64,000 bases of DNA from Peptoniphilus rachelemmaiella (GCF_943169845.1 NZ_CALPBW010000010.1:1-64000); one strand, 5' to 3'. Positions 50,501 through 59,114 are shown, counted from the first letter of the stretch. Made by a program: numbers and translations. The notes: generated by a model from the sequence alone, not told the origin.

Positions 50501-50960
50501 TGGCCCCTGCCTCGTCGTTTTGAAGAAGGGCCTGTTGCACCTCACCGCCTAAGCAGGCGGAAGTGGCGATGATCCCTTCGCTGTGCTTTCTTAAATCCTC
50601 CATATCCACCCGAGGCTTGTAGTAAAAGCCCTCCACATAGCCGGTGGAGACGATGGCCATTAAATTTTCCCAGCCTCGCTGATTTTCCGCGAGAAGAATC
50701 AGGTGGTAGCGCCGATTGCTCTTCTCCGTCACCGATTTATCCTGTTTCGTGACATAGACTTCGCAGCCCAAGATGGGCTTGATCCCCGCCGCCTTCGCCG
50801 CCTTGTAAAAAGCCACCATGCCGTACATATTTCCGTGATCCGTCAGGGCCACGGCATCCATGCCCATGGCCTTCACCCGCTCGGGGAGATCGGCGATTTT
50901 CGTAAAGCCATCTAAAAGTGAATACTCCGAGTGCAAATGCAAATGTACGAAAGATCCCAT
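47532..50960 (-). CDS. dnaE: DNA polymerase III alpha subunit DnaE
   Basis: A 1142-residue C-family replicative polymerase without a 3'-5' exonuclease insert, so DnaE rather than PolC. The N-terminal PHP domain starts FVHLHLHSEYSLLDG. The polymerase active site has GPGRGSAAGSVV near 358 and MPDIDVDF near 397. Next come a helix-hairpin-helix region near 830 and a C-terminal OB-fold (about 985-1065). In Firmicutes DnaE extends RNA primers before PolC takes over. It starts about 50 bases after the ptsH terminator, upstream of pfkA and pyk, the usual clostridial order. Confidence 0.98.
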   Translation of the reverse strand: MGSFVHLHLHSEYSLLDGFTKIADLPERVKAMGMDAVALTDHGNMYGMVAFYKAAKAAGIKPILGCEVYVTKQDKSVTEKSNRRYHLILLAENQRGWENLMAIVSTGYVEGFYYKPRVDMEDLRKHSEGIIATSACLGGEVQQALLQNDEAGAKEAALRYREIFGEDSFFLELQDHGMREQKEVNRKLLRLSKETGIGLVATNDCHYLNKEDADAHDALLCIQTASILDEEQRMRFPSDEFYVKSPEEMAELFPYAPEALENTVKIAARCDVELEFHHLHLPHFELPEGYTNEGYLRELVEEGLVKRYGEVNEAVRSRVEFELNTIFSMGYTDYFLIVWDFIAFARASGIEVGPGRGSAAGSVVSYALGIIDVDPLKFGLLFERFLNPERVSMPDIDVDFCYERREEVIDYVIDKYGEDHVAQIVTFGTLGARAAIRDVGRVMDLPYGRVDFVAKQVPNELNITLNRALEISPSLKKAYDEEEDVHRLLDLARRLEGVPRHTSTHAAGVVISQNPMTDYVPLTRNGEIISTQFNMIELEELGLLKMDFLGLRTLTVIRDALAFIERDYGKRIDFDAMDYDDPEVLKLFQRAETLGVFQFESGGMRAFLKDLKPTKFADLAAANALFRPGPMNQIPKFVESKHDPSKISYPYEAVKDILEETYGCIVYQEQVMEIVRRVGGYSLGRADLVRRAMSKKKMAVMEQERQNFIYGSLTDAGEVDVAGALRNGVDEASADKIYDLMIDFANYAFNKSHSVAYAVVAYRTAWLKRYYPAQFMAAQITSFMSNTDHMRMYIEEVKRLNIPLLPPDVNKSFLKFNVEDGAIRFGLKGIRNVGANFVRAIEDARCEGPFASMTEFIRRVDKAAPGAMNKRSMESLIKAGAFDSLGGNRPQYLAVYDKLMDQIQGENKRNIPGQVSLFQQTESAAGDVLPKLKDYDQKQKLEYERDVLGIYVSGHPLESYSESLKQQTNSNTADIKEALETADVLFNRTLGGMLRETRTLVTKKNKMMAFGILEDLYGTIELVVFPQVYASLPPGFFEEGKLITVTGRIEGSEVEEGKVLVESIRPLEEAAQKVFIRLKNRDLQEEIEGVLEKHSGALDVILYFTEEQKALGLPKRLAVNYDDELIRDLSVYVDPAEDIIRK

Positions 50961-50978
50961 AGTCGTCCTCTCTAAATA

Positions 50979-51008
50979 AAAAAAGAGCTGTCGAAAAGGC
51001 CAGCTCTT
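50979..51008 (-). terminator. Terminator of ptsH
   Basis: Minus-strand AAAAGAGCTG / CAGCTCTTTT with ten-base loop and T-run, abutting the ptsH stop. Confidence 0.88.
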
Positions 51009-51269
51009 TTAATCTAATTGTTTTTCTACAAATTCAACCATGCCCTCGATGGCCTCGTCCTCGTCTTTGCCTTCGGCCCGCAGGATAATCTCTTGACCCG
51101 AAAAAATACCCAAACTCATAATGCCGATAATGCTTTTGCCGTTGACCTCTTCGCCGTCGCGAACAATCGTAATATCCGATTCGTACTGATTGGCCACCCG
51201 AACAAACATGGCCGCCGGTCTGGCGTGCAGACCCTCTTTGTTTTTAAGTATAACCTTAGACTCTTTCAA
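51009..51269 (-). CDS. ptsH: HPr phosphocarrier protein
   Basis: An 86-residue HPr. The PTS phospho-acceptor His15 is in GLHARPAA and the regulatory Ser46 in GKSIIGIMSLG, so both enzyme I and HPr kinase sites are present; this distinguishes it from Crh, which lacks His15. It carries phosphate from enzyme I to sugar permeases and, when Ser-phosphorylated, acts with CcpA. It follows whiA by one base, as in many clostridia. Confidence 0.96.
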   Translation of the reverse strand: MKESKVILKNKEGLHARPAAMFVRVANQYESDITIVRDGEEVNGKSIIGIMSLGIFSGQEIILRAEGKDEDEAIEGMVEFVEKQLD

Positions 51270-51270
51270 T

Positions 51271-52215
51271 TTAAACTCCTCTCAGCTTTTCCGCCAGCTC
51301 GTGTATTTTTTTCATGCGATGGTTCACGCCGCTTTTCGACATTTTCGGCACCATCATTTCGCCAATCTCCGTTAAACTGGCCTCGGGATGATTCATGCGA
51401 CAGAGGGCCACGGGCATGAGCTCTTCGCCTAAAGACGAAAGGCCCACGGTCTTTCGGATCCAATCGATGTCTCTCATCTGTCTCGCCGCGGCGTTCACCG
51501 TCTTGGACAAATTGGCCGTTTCGCAATTTACCAGGCGGTTCACATTGTTCCTGACGTCTTTAACCACCCGGGTGGATTCAAATTCCAGGACGGAGCGACT
51601 CGCCCCCATAAATGCCAGGAAATCGGAAATTTTTTCCGCCTCTTTTAAGTACAGGATGTAATCGTCTTTTCTGTAAATGCCCTTGGCCGAAAAGCCCGCC
51701 CGCGAAAGCCATTTTCTTATGTCTTCGCCGTGGACCTTGTCGTGAGAAATCATCTCCAGATGATAGCCCTTCGACGGACTGGTCACGGACCCCGCCCCTA
51801 AAAAGGAGGCGCGGATGTAGGCGCGGATCGACGCCGCATCTCTTAACAGGGCCGGATCCACGGCATAGTGCATTTGAAAAACATTGTCGGGACGAAGGAA
51901 ATCGCTATCCATCAGAAGAGAGCGAACCGATCCTTCGTCGGTCATGCGAATGCGATACTGCTTGTTTTTCTTCAAATACATATTTTGCGTCGCCGCCACT
52001 TCCACATCGCTGCCGAAGAGGCGTTTGATGGCGGAAAGGATGCGCCGCGCCACGGAGGCGTTCTCCGTGTGGAAGGAAAGGTCTATTTTAAGGCCTTCCC
52101 TCAGGCGGATCACGCCGCAGGTGCGCACGTAAGCCGCAAGCTCCGCGTGAAGAATCGCCATGTCCTCCATGGGCACGCGGGCCAATTCATTTTTTACATC
52201 TTTTGAAAAACTCAC
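51271..52215 (-). CDS. whiA: WhiA-type sporulation/division regulator
   Basis: A 314-residue protein with a degenerate LAGLIDADG homing-endonuclease-like domain (about 20-200) and a C-terminal helix-turn-helix (about 225-310, with NHPEASLTEIGEMM and KSGVNHRMKKIHELA). In Gram-positives it influences cell division and chromosome segregation. It lies in the conserved rapZ-yvcK-whiA block with ptsH behind. Confidence 0.96.
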   Translation of the reverse strand: MSFSKDVKNELARVPMEDMAILHAELAAYVRTCGVIRLREGLKIDLSFHTENASVARRILSAIKRLFGSDVEVAATQNMYLKKNKQYRIRMTDEGSVRSLLMDSDFLRPDNVFQMHYAVDPALLRDAASIRAYIRASFLGAGSVTSPSKGYHLEMISHDKVHGEDIRKWLSRAGFSAKGIYRKDDYILYLKEAEKISDFLAFMGASRSVLEFESTRVVKDVRNNVNRLVNCETANLSKTVNAAARQMRDIDWIRKTVGLSSLGEELMPVALCRMNHPEASLTEIGEMMVPKMSKSGVNHRMKKIHELAEKLRGV

Positions 52216-52257
52216 AGTCTCCTCGATTCTACTACCTCTCTATTATAGAGCAGTTTT

Positions 52258-53253
52258 TCATCCCTTGCAATGGATTTCCCCATAACGGTCACATAAGCTT
52301 AAAAGTCGTTGAGCCACGCGAAGGCCGTCGTGGCGAATGAGATCGCCCCCTGTGGCCATAAAGGCGCCTTCCTCCACATCTACGCCTTTTTTCGACAGAT
52401 CCTTCCGCTCTTCGGCCGCTAAATAAATGGGCCGCACCCCTTCTTCTCGGGCGTACTTTTCCAGGAGATTCGGATCCGTTTTTGCATCGTTTGCAAGGAT
52501 GCACTTCACCGGTCTCGTAAGGCCGTGGGCTTTTAATGCCTCTAAGTGATCGCTTAAACTCATCCCCTCGGTTTCGCCGCGCTGCTCCATTATATTGGCC
52601 ACATAGACCAAGGGGGCGCGGGCCTCGTTTAATGCACGGGCGACCTCGGGCACGAGGATGTTGGGGATCAGGGAGGTGTAAAGGCTCCCGGGCCCCAGGA
52701 CCAACAGATCCGCCGCGAAAATTTCATCGATGCAATCGCCGTTGGCCTTCGGCGCCTCGGGATCCAGCTCGATGGAGGTAATGGCCGCGTCATTTTCGTA
52801 GGCGTAGCGGGGAATGGCGGATTCGCCGCGAATGCTCGCCCCATCGGCGTAATGGCCGATGAGGGCGATGGATTCTTCCGTCACGGGAAGCACCCGCCCG
52901 GTGATCTTGAGTACCTCCGCCGCTTCTTTCACCCCTTCGGCGAAGCCGCCGTGAATATCTGTCAGAGCCGTAATAATTAAATTGCCCATGTTCTGGTCTT
53001 TTAAATTCCCGTCTTTAAAGCGGTACTGCAGGAGGTTTTTCAGCGAAGGCTCCGCATTGGCGAGAGCCACCAAACAGTTCCGCACATCCCCCGGGGGAAG
53101 CATGCCGTAGTCTCTCCTCAGCATGCCGCTGTTGCCCCCGTCGTCGGCCATGGTGACGATGGCCGTAATGTCGTCGCTGAAGCGCTTCAGGCCCCGCAAA
53201 AGAACGGAGATCCCCGTGCCGCCGCCGATGACTACAAATTTCGGATCGTTCAT
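52258..53253 (-). CDS. yvcK: YvcK/GlmR-type metabolic regulator
   Basis: A 331-residue protein of the CofD-like family: VVIGGGTGISVLLRGLK at 6-22, TMADDGGNSGMLRRD near 36, LGPGSLYTSLIPN near 200, and YVANIMEQRGETEGMS near 235. In Bacillus it binds UDP-GlcNAc and supports cell-wall synthesis on gluconeogenic carbon. It follows rapZ by one base. Confidence 0.96.
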   Translation of the reverse strand: MNDPKFVVIGGGTGISVLLRGLKRFSDDITAIVTMADDGGNSGMLRRDYGMLPPGDVRNCLVALANAEPSLKNLLQYRFKDGNLKDQNMGNLIITALTDIHGGFAEGVKEAAEVLKITGRVLPVTEESIALIGHYADGASIRGESAIPRYAYENDAAITSIELDPEAPKANGDCIDEIFAADLLVLGPGSLYTSLIPNILVPEVARALNEARAPLVYVANIMEQRGETEGMSLSDHLEALKAHGLTRPVKCILANDAKTDPNLLEKYAREEGVRPIYLAAEERKDLSKKGVDVEEGAFMATGGDLIRHDGLRVAQRLLSLCDRYGEIHCKG

Positions 53254-53254
53254 G

Positions 53255-54091
53255 CTACACGCCCAAATCTCTGTGGCCCACGATGACCCTATAGCCCGCC
53301 TCGCGCAGGGCCTCTCCCAGTCTTTCCGTCATGGCCACGGAGCGATGGAAACCGCCGGTGCATCCGATGCCGATGGTTAAATGCTCCTTCCCCTCTGCCA
53401 CGTAATCGTCGCCGAAGGTCTTCATGTAGTTGACAATAAAGGCGACGAAATCCTCCGCCTTTTTCTTCCCGAAGACGTAGTCCCGGGTTTCGGGATTCAA
53501 TCCGTTTTTCGCCTTCAACTCGCTGACATAGTAGGGATTGGGCAAAAAGCGCATATCGAATACGAGATCCGCCTCTTCCAAAATGCCGTTTTTAAAGCCG
53601 AAAGAGATCACGGAGATGCCTAGCTTGCCTCGCTCCTCGATTAAAATGCTCTTTAGGCGAATTTTTAAATTATAATTGGTCATTTTCGATGTGTCAATAA
53701 TGTGATCCGCCCGGGCGCGGAGGGGCTCCATGTGCCGCTTTTCCTCTTCGATGCCCTTAGCGATAGAGGAGCTCAAAGGATGGGGACGGCGCAGTTCCTT
53801 GAAGCGCTGAATCAACACGTGGGGATCCGCCTCCAAATAGATGACGGTCACATCGTCCACCTCTTTGTCCAAGGTTTGAATGGCCACATCCAGCTCGTTA
53901 AAAAACAGGCTCGAGCGAATGTCTAAAACCAGTGCCACCAAGGGCATTTGGGCCTCTTCCACCATGTCGATGAATTTCGGAAACAGCGCCGGAGGCAAAT
54001 TATCCACGCAGTAATAGCCTAAATCCTCTGCCGCCTTTAGGGCCTGGCTTTTTCCGGCACCGGATAAGCCTGTGAGTACTAAAAGCTTCAT
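53255..54091 (-). CDS. rapZ: RapZ-type nucleotide-binding adapter
   Basis: A 278-residue protein with Walker A GLSGAGKSQ at 8-16, DNLPPALFPKFI near 34, and the C-terminal domain with VIVGHRDLGV at the end and GIGCTGGFHRSV near 247. In Gram-negatives it links GlcN6P to RNase E; in Firmicutes (YvcJ) the target differs. It overlaps murB by 4 bases. Confidence 0.96.
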   Translation of the reverse strand: MKLLVLTGLSGAGKSQALKAAEDLGYYCVDNLPPALFPKFIDMVEEAQMPLVALVLDIRSSLFFNELDVAIQTLDKEVDDVTVIYLEADPHVLIQRFKELRRPHPLSSSIAKGIEEEKRHMEPLRARADHIIDTSKMTNYNLKIRLKSILIEERGKLGISVISFGFKNGILEEADLVFDMRFLPNPYYVSELKAKNGLNPETRDYVFGKKKAEDFVAFIVNYMKTFGDDYVAEGKEHLTIGIGCTGGFHRSVAMTERLGEALREAGYRVIVGHRDLGV

Positions 54092-54975
54092 TCCGTTTCT
54101 CCCAACACTTTCACTTCCGTCTCCAGTTCCACGCCGTGTTTTTCATAGACCGCCTCCTGTACCGTGCGGATGAGCTCCACCACATCTTTGCAGGTGGCGT
54201 CGCCGCAATTGATGACGAAGCCGCAGTGCTTTTCAGACACTTGAGCGCCGCCGTGTTTCAGGCCCCTTAAGCCCGCCTGATCGATGAGCTGCCCTGCGAA
54301 GTAGCCCTCGGGGCGCTTAAAGGTGCTCCCCGCCGAGGGGTATTCCAGGGGCTGTTTCGCGAGGCGGCGTTGCCACAATTCATCCATACGGCTTTGAATG
54401 GCCGCCGCATCCCCCGGCTTCAAGGCGAAAGTGGCCTCTAACACCACGAGCTTTTCGTCGTAGACGCGGCTGTTTCTGTAGCGAAAGTCCATTGCATCTG
54501 CGGGGATCACTTCCGTGGTGCCGTCGTGATGCATGACCTTCACCGATTCCACCACATCCTTCATTTCCCCGCCGTAGGCACCGGCGTTCATGGTCATGGC
54601 GCCTCCCACGGCGCCGGGAATCCCGTGGGCAAATTCCAAGCCCTCCAGGGATGCCTTACAGGCCGCCTCCGCCACTTTTCTGAGTGAGGCACCGCTTTGA
54701 GCGATGACCCGCGTGCCGTCCACCCGAACGCCTGCAAAATAGTTTTCCAGACGGATCACCGCGCCACGGATCCCCTTGTCGGAAACCACCATATTGGTGC
54801 CCTTGCCCATGACCATCCATGGCAAGTTTTCTTTTTGAACCGCAACGATGACTTGGCGCAGCTCCTCCTCGGTGCGGGGTTCGATAAAATAATCCACGGG
54901 CCCGCCGATTTGAAAACTGGTCACTTCCTTCATGGGGCGATGCTCAATCACGTGTTCTCTTACAAATCTGTCCAT
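54088..54975 (-). CDS. murB: UDP-N-acetylenolpyruvoylglucosamine reductase
   Basis: A 295-residue type IIa MurB, making UDP-N-acetylmuramate for peptidoglycan. The FAD domain shows TSFQIGGPVDYF at 19-30, MGKGTNMVVSD near 57, and GIPGAVGGAMTMNAGAYGGE near 117-136. The catalytic Ser is in SAGSTFKRP near 223 and the catalytic Glu is near the C-terminus (GVELETEVKV). First gene of murB-rapZ-yvcK-whiA-ptsH. Confidence 0.97.
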   Translation of the reverse strand: MDRFVREHVIEHRPMKEVTSFQIGGPVDYFIEPRTEEELRQVIVAVQKENLPWMVMGKGTNMVVSDKGIRGAVIRLENYFAGVRVDGTRVIAQSGASLRKVAEAACKASLEGLEFAHGIPGAVGGAMTMNAGAYGGEMKDVVESVKVMHHDGTTEVIPADAMDFRYRNSRVYDEKLVVLEATFALKPGDAAAIQSRMDELWQRRLAKQPLEYPSAGSTFKRPEGYFAGQLIDQAGLRGLKHGGAQVSEKHCGFVINCGDATCKDVVELIRTVQEAVYEKHGVELETEVKVLGETE

Positions 54976-55051
54976 CTATCTAAACTCCTTTATTTTTAAT
55001 TCTGTAAACCTATTGTACCAAACAAATGCAAAGAAAGTTCAAAAAAGGGGG

Positions 55052-55080
55052 TTGACAAGTAGAGGATGTCCTTGTTAGAA
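55052..55080 (+). promoter_or_regulatory. Promoter of the Met T-box leader
   Basis: TTGACA (55052-55057), 17-base spacer, TTAGAA (55075-55080). Confidence 0.75.
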
Positions 55081-55084
55081 TTGC

Positions 55085-55352
55085 TTCACCGAGTTTGACG
55101 AGGAGAGTAACCTGAAGGGATCGAACTACAGAGAAGCTTCATTTGGTGAGAGAAGCGTTTTGGTTTTCGGGCGAACATGGCCTCTGACTCTAAGGGTCGA
55201 TACTAGATTCTTACAGGTGCGCCTGTTACAGCGCCGGAGTATGATGGTACTCGTTGAGGTGTAAATCGTGAGATTTACATAAATAAAGGTGGTAACACGA
55301 TTTCTATCGTCCTTTTTTTCCTATGGGAAAAGAAGGACGTTTTTTTATTTTC
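55085..55352 (+). promoter_or_regulatory. Methionine T-box riboswitch
   Basis: Leader with stem I marks GGAGAGTAA and CAGAGAAGC, a specifier loop GGGCGAACATGG with ATG at 55177-55179, the T-box AAGGTGGTAACACGA (55285-55299) and a terminator. The ATG specifier fits the methionine transporter behind it. Uncharged tRNA-Met should cause read-through. This fills the 399-base gap 54976-55374. Confidence 0.92.
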
Positions 55353-55359
55353 ATTTTGA
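55308..55359 (+). terminator. T-box-controlled terminator ahead of metN
   Basis: Fourteen-pair stem CGTCCTTTTTTTCC / GGAAAAGAAGGACG with one mismatch, followed by seven T. Confidence 0.9.
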
Positions 55360-55374
55360 ACGAGGAGGTTCATC

Positions 55375-56415
55375 GTGATCGACTTAAAACATATTTCCGT
55401 GGTCTTTGAAAAAGACCGCCAGGCCTTTACGGCGGTGGACGATGTGTCCGTCCACGTGGCGCCGGGGGATGTCTTCGGCATCGTCGGCTACTCCGGTGCA
55501 GGCAAATCCACACTGGTTCGCACCATTAATCTACTGCAGCCCCCCACATCCGGGGAGGTCGTCGTAAACGGCGAAGACTTAACCAAATTGCCGGTGAAGG
55601 AGCTGAGAAAGCGCCGCAAAAAAATCGGCATGATTTTTCAACACTTTAATCTTATGAACGCCCGCACCATTTTAGGCAATGTGCTCTATCCTCTGAAAGA
55701 CAGCAAGCTTTCCGATGCAGACAAAGAGAAAAAAGCCATGGATCTTCTGCGACTGGTGGGCATTGAAGACAAGGCCAACAGCTATCCCCGAGAACTTTCC
55801 GGCGGACAGAAACAGCGGGTGGCCATCGCCCGGGCCTTGGCCAACGATCCGAAGATTCTGCTTTGCGACGAAGCCACATCGGCTCTGGACCCCCGGACCA
55901 CCACCTCCATTCTCCATCTCTTGAAGCGGTTAAACGAGGAGATGAATTTAACCATTGTCCTCATTACCCACGAAATGCAGGCGGTGAAAGAAATCTGCAA
56001 CAAAGTCGCCGTCATGGAATCGGGGCGGGTGGTGGAAGCCGGCTCCTTAATCGACATTTTTGCCAATCCTCAAGAGGAAATCACAAAGCAATTTGTGAAC
56101 ACCGCAAGCCACTGGGATGAAACCATCGACAAGCTCAAGGACCACGGCTACTTTAATGGTGACGATCCCACCAGCGAGCTCATCCACCTGCGCTACATCG
56201 GCGCCTCCGCCACCAACCCGGTCTTAAACGACGTGTTCACGAAATTCCACGTGAAGACCAATATTTTGTCCGGGAGCATCGAATTTTTAGAAGATGTGCC
56301 CTTCGGCAATCTTGTGGTGCTCTTTGAAGGCTCTCCCGACGCCATTAAACAGGCAAAACAATACATGATCGATCAAAACGTCGACCTTCGCGTCGTCGAT
56401 AAGGAGGTGATTTAA
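55375..56415 (+). CDS. metN: Methionine ABC transporter ATP-binding protein
   Basis: A 346-residue ATPase with Walker A GYSGAGKST near 38, signature ELSGGQKQR near 140, Walker B LLCDEATSALDP near 162, switch ITHEMQAV near 197 and a C-terminal NIL/ACT-like regulatory domain (about 270-346) that senses methionine. GTG start with GAGGAGG upstream. It shares its last base with metI. Confidence 0.96.
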   Translation: MIDLKHISVVFEKDRQAFTAVDDVSVHVAPGDVFGIVGYSGAGKSTLVRTINLLQPPTSGEVVVNGEDLTKLPVKELRKRRKKIGMIFQHFNLMNARTILGNVLYPLKDSKLSDADKEKKAMDLLRLVGIEDKANSYPRELSGGQKQRVAIARALANDPKILLCDEATSALDPRTTTSILHLLKRLNEEMNLTIVLITHEMQAVKEICNKVAVMESGRVVEAGSLIDIFANPQEEITKQFVNTASHWDETIDKLKDHGYFNGDDPTSELIHLRYIGASATNPVLNDVFTKFHVKTNILSGSIEFLEDVPFGNLVVLFEGSPDAIKQAKQYMIDQNVDLRVVDKEVI

Positions 56416-57080
56416 TGGACTTCTTTGCCAATGCCATCGCATCGAAACAAGATTTTATTACGGAAACCGGCGCCACCATTTACATGGTGGTGGTCACGTC
56501 GATTATCGCCGGCATCATCGGCATGTTAGGCGGCCTGGCCTTGACCCTGACCCAAGAGGGCGGCCTGTGGGAAAACAAAAAAGTGTATTGGGTCTTGGAT
56601 AAGGTGGTCAACATCTTCCGTTCCATTCCCTTCATTATTTTACTGGCCCTCATCTCCCCGGTAACCCGCGCCATCGTCAAGACCACCATCGGCAATACCG
56701 CCGCCATCGTTCCCCTGGTTGTGGGCAGCGCCCCCTTCTACGCACGGCAAATTGAAAATGCCTTGGCCGAAGTAGACGGTGGTATCATCGAAGCGGCGAA
56801 ATCCATGGGCGATTCCCCGGCGAACATCGTCTTCGGCGTTTATTTAAAAGAAGGCCTTCCCGCCATTTTACGGGCCAGCGCCATGACCATCATCAGCCTC
56901 ATCGGCCTCACCGCCATGGCCGGTGCCGTCGGCGCAGGGGGCCTGGGCAACCTGGCCATTACCCGCGGCTACAACCGCTATCAAAACGACATCATCATCG
57001 TGTCCACCGTCCTTATATTAATTTTAGTCTTTATTACCCAAGGCCTCTTTAACCTGTGGGTGAAGAAAGTACAACACTAA
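56415..57080 (+). CDS. metI: Methionine ABC transporter permease
   Basis: A 221-residue permease with five helices and the cytoplasmic coupling loop EAAKSMGDSPANIVFGVYLKEGLP near 135-158 (EAA motif). It pairs as a homodimer with MetN. Start at 56415, adjoining the metN stop. Confidence 0.96.
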   Translation: MDFFANAIASKQDFITETGATIYMVVVTSIIAGIIGMLGGLALTLTQEGGLWENKKVYWVLDKVVNIFRSIPFIILLALISPVTRAIVKTTIGNTAAIVPLVVGSAPFYARQIENALAEVDGGIIEAAKSMGDSPANIVFGVYLKEGLPAILRASAMTIISLIGLTAMAGAVGAGGLGNLAITRGYNRYQNDIIIVSTVLILILVFITQGLFNLWVKKVQH

Positions 57081-57102
57081 GCAAAAGCGAAAGGAGCTTA
57101 AA

Positions 57103-58035
57103 ATGAAGCAATTAGTTAAGAAAATTACCTCTATCGCCCTTCTCTCGGCCCTGGTGCTCACCGGATGTGCCGGCGGAGGAAATAACGCGGCAAAAAACAA
57201 TGCCGACAACAGCGGAAAAAATAATACCGCACAAACGGCCAATGCGAAAAAAGAAGGCCAAGTGGTAAAAATCGGCGTCGTCGGCGACGACCAACGCCTT
57301 TGGGAAAAAGCGAAAGAAAATGCTGCCAAAGACGGCGTTACCTTGGACATCGTGGTCTTTACCGACTACAACACCCCCAACGACGCCTTGGTCAACGGCG
57401 ACATCGACTTAAATGCCTTCCAACACAAAGCCTTCTTGGATGATTACAACAAGGCGAAAAACCAAAACCTCGTGCCCATCGGCATGACCTACCTCTCCCC
57501 CATCGGCATCTACTCCACGAAGATTAAGGACTTAAAGGAACTGAAAGAGGGCGCGAAAATCGCCATCCCCAACGACGCCACCAACGGCGGCCGGGCCCTC
57601 ATCGTCCTCGAACAAGCGGGCGTCATTACCTTAAAAGACGACGCCGGCCTCGTGCCCACCATTAAAGACATTAAAGACAATCCAAAAAAAGTCACCATCG
57701 ACGAATTGGACGCGTCCCAAGTGGCCCGCTCCCTTCCCGATGTGGACGCCGCTGTCATTAACGGCAACATGGCCGTGGACGCCAAATTGGATCCGCGAAA
57801 AGACCCGATCTTTGTCGAAGCAATGGGCGAAAGCATTGCCCCCTACATTAACTACGTCGTCGCACGAGCTGAAGACAAAGACAACGAACTCTACAAAAAA
57901 GTCGTGAGCTATTACCAACAAGACAATGTGGATCAACTGCTCCAAGAACTCTACAAAGGCAGCCAATACGCCGCATGGAAATTGGATCTGAAGGATCTGG
58001 GCCAATACGGCGATTCGGCAAAAGACGCCAAATAA
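57103..58035 (+). CDS. metQ: Methionine-binding lipoprotein 1
   Basis: A 310-residue NlpA/MetQ-type lipoprotein. The lipobox LVLTGCAG puts the lipidated Cys at about 22, and an Asn-rich linker follows. The mature part has VGVVGDDQRLWEKA-like and FTDYNTPNDALVNGDIDLNAFQHKAF segments that shape the amino-acid pocket. It delivers methionine (D- or L-) to MetNI. Ribosome site AAAGGAG. Confidence 0.95.
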   Translation: MKQLVKKITSIALLSALVLTGCAGGGNNAAKNNADNSGKNNTAQTANAKKEGQVVKIGVVGDDQRLWEKAKENAAKDGVTLDIVVFTDYNTPNDALVNGDIDLNAFQHKAFLDDYNKAKNQNLVPIGMTYLSPIGIYSTKIKDLKELKEGAKIAIPNDATNGGRALIVLEQAGVITLKDDAGLVPTIKDIKDNPKKVTIDELDASQVARSLPDVDAAVINGNMAVDAKLDPRKDPIFVEAMGESIAPYINYVVARAEDKDNELYKKVVSYYQQDNVDQLLQELYKGSQYAAWKLDLKDLGQYGDSAKDAK

Positions 58036-58061
58036 ATAGATCATTAGAAAGAAGGATCGAC

Positions 58062-58121
58062 ATGAAACGAAAAGAACGAATGCTTTGCCCGTCCACCCGT
58101 TTAACAATCCACCGCCCTTAG
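58062..58121 (+). CDS. Possible 19-codon ORF between the two metQ genes
   Basis: ATG with GAAGGA 7 bases upstream, then MKRKERMLCPSTRLTIHRP and stop. It may be a short leader or decayed gene, or chance. It is strongly basic, with no hydrophobic stretch. The remaining spacer up to 58194 shows a short GC-rich hairpin-like stretch (GGGGCCCGGG region) but no T-run. Confidence 0.25.
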   Translation: MKRKERMLCPSTRLTIHRP

Positions 58122-58194
58122 GGGCCCGGGTGTGACGGATTCCTTCGAACACCCATTACCGGCTTCGGCCAAAATTAGAAAAGGAATAGTATCC

Positions 58195-59073
58195 ATGAAA
58201 CACATTTTTAAATCCATTACCGCCGTTCTCTTATGCGCCTGCCTCCTCTTTACCGCCACCGGCTGCGGCAAAGGCGGCGACGGCCAAGCAAAACAAACCG
58301 TGAAACTGGGCGTCGTCGGCGACGACCAACGCCTCTGGGAAAAAGCCGCGGAGCTTGCGGCAAAAGACGGCATTAAAATCGAGCTCGTCCACTTCTCCGA
58401 CTACAACACCCCCAACGACGCCTTGGTTAACGGCGACGTGGACCTGAACGCCTTCCAACACAAGGCCTTCTTAGATGCCTACAACGCCTCGAAAAAAACC
58501 GACCTCGTCCCCATCGGACGCACCTTTATCTCCCCCATCGGTGCCTACTCCAACAAAACCAAAGACTTAAAAGACGTGCCCCAAGGCGGCAAAGTCTCTA
58601 TTCCCAACGACACCACCAACGGCGGACGCGCCCTCTTCCTCTTAGAAGCGGCAGGCCTCATTAAGTTAAAAGACGACGTCGGCGTCAGCCCCACCAAGGC
58701 AGACATTGCAGAAAACCCGAAAAACATCACCATCGATGAATTGGATGCCGCCCAAGTGGCCCGTACCCTGCCCGATGTCGATGCTGCGGTCATCAACACC
58801 AACCTCGCCATCGATGCCGGCCTCTCCCCGAAAGACGATGCCATCTTCATGGAACCGGTCAACGAAAACTCCGCCCCCTACATTAACTACGTTGTGGCCC
58901 GAGGCGAAGACAAAGACAACGAACTCTACAAAAAAGTCGCTTCCTACTACCGCACCCCGGAAGTCAAAGAATTAAACGACAGCTTGTACGAAAAGACCCA
59001 ACTCATGGCTTGGGAGCTGGACATTCCCGATGCCGGCAACACCGCCGATCCCGCCTATCGTCCGGGCAAATAA
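58195..59073 (+). CDS. Methionine-binding lipoprotein 2 (MetQ paralogue)
   Basis: A 292-residue lipoprotein with lipobox TATGCGKG (Cys about 22), closely similar to the preceding MetQ over the whole mature part (VGDDQRLWEKA, NTPNDALVNGDVDLNAFQHKAF, NGGRAL, DVDAAVIN). Tandem duplicates can differ in substrate, for example L- versus D-methionine or other amino acids. The start is the ATG at 58195 with AAAGGAA upstream; a longer frame has no site. Last gene of the operon. Confidence 0.92.
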   Translation: MKHIFKSITAVLLCACLLFTATGCGKGGDGQAKQTVKLGVVGDDQRLWEKAAELAAKDGIKIELVHFSDYNTPNDALVNGDVDLNAFQHKAFLDAYNASKKTDLVPIGRTFISPIGAYSNKTKDLKDVPQGGKVSIPNDTTNGGRALFLLEAAGLIKLKDDVGVSPTKADIAENPKNITIDELDAAQVARTLPDVDAAVINTNLAIDAGLSPKDDAIFMEPVNENSAPYINYVVARGEDKDNELYKKVASYYRTPEVKELNDSLYEKTQLMAWELDIPDAGNTADPAYRPGK

Positions 59074-59091
59074 GACGATCCTCCTTTAAAT

Positions 59092-59114
59092 AAAAGCCCT
59101 TCGGGGCTTTTTTT
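59092..59114 (+). terminator. Terminator of the metNIQQ operon
   Basis: AAAAGCCC-TTC-GGGGCTTTTTTT. Confidence 0.9.
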
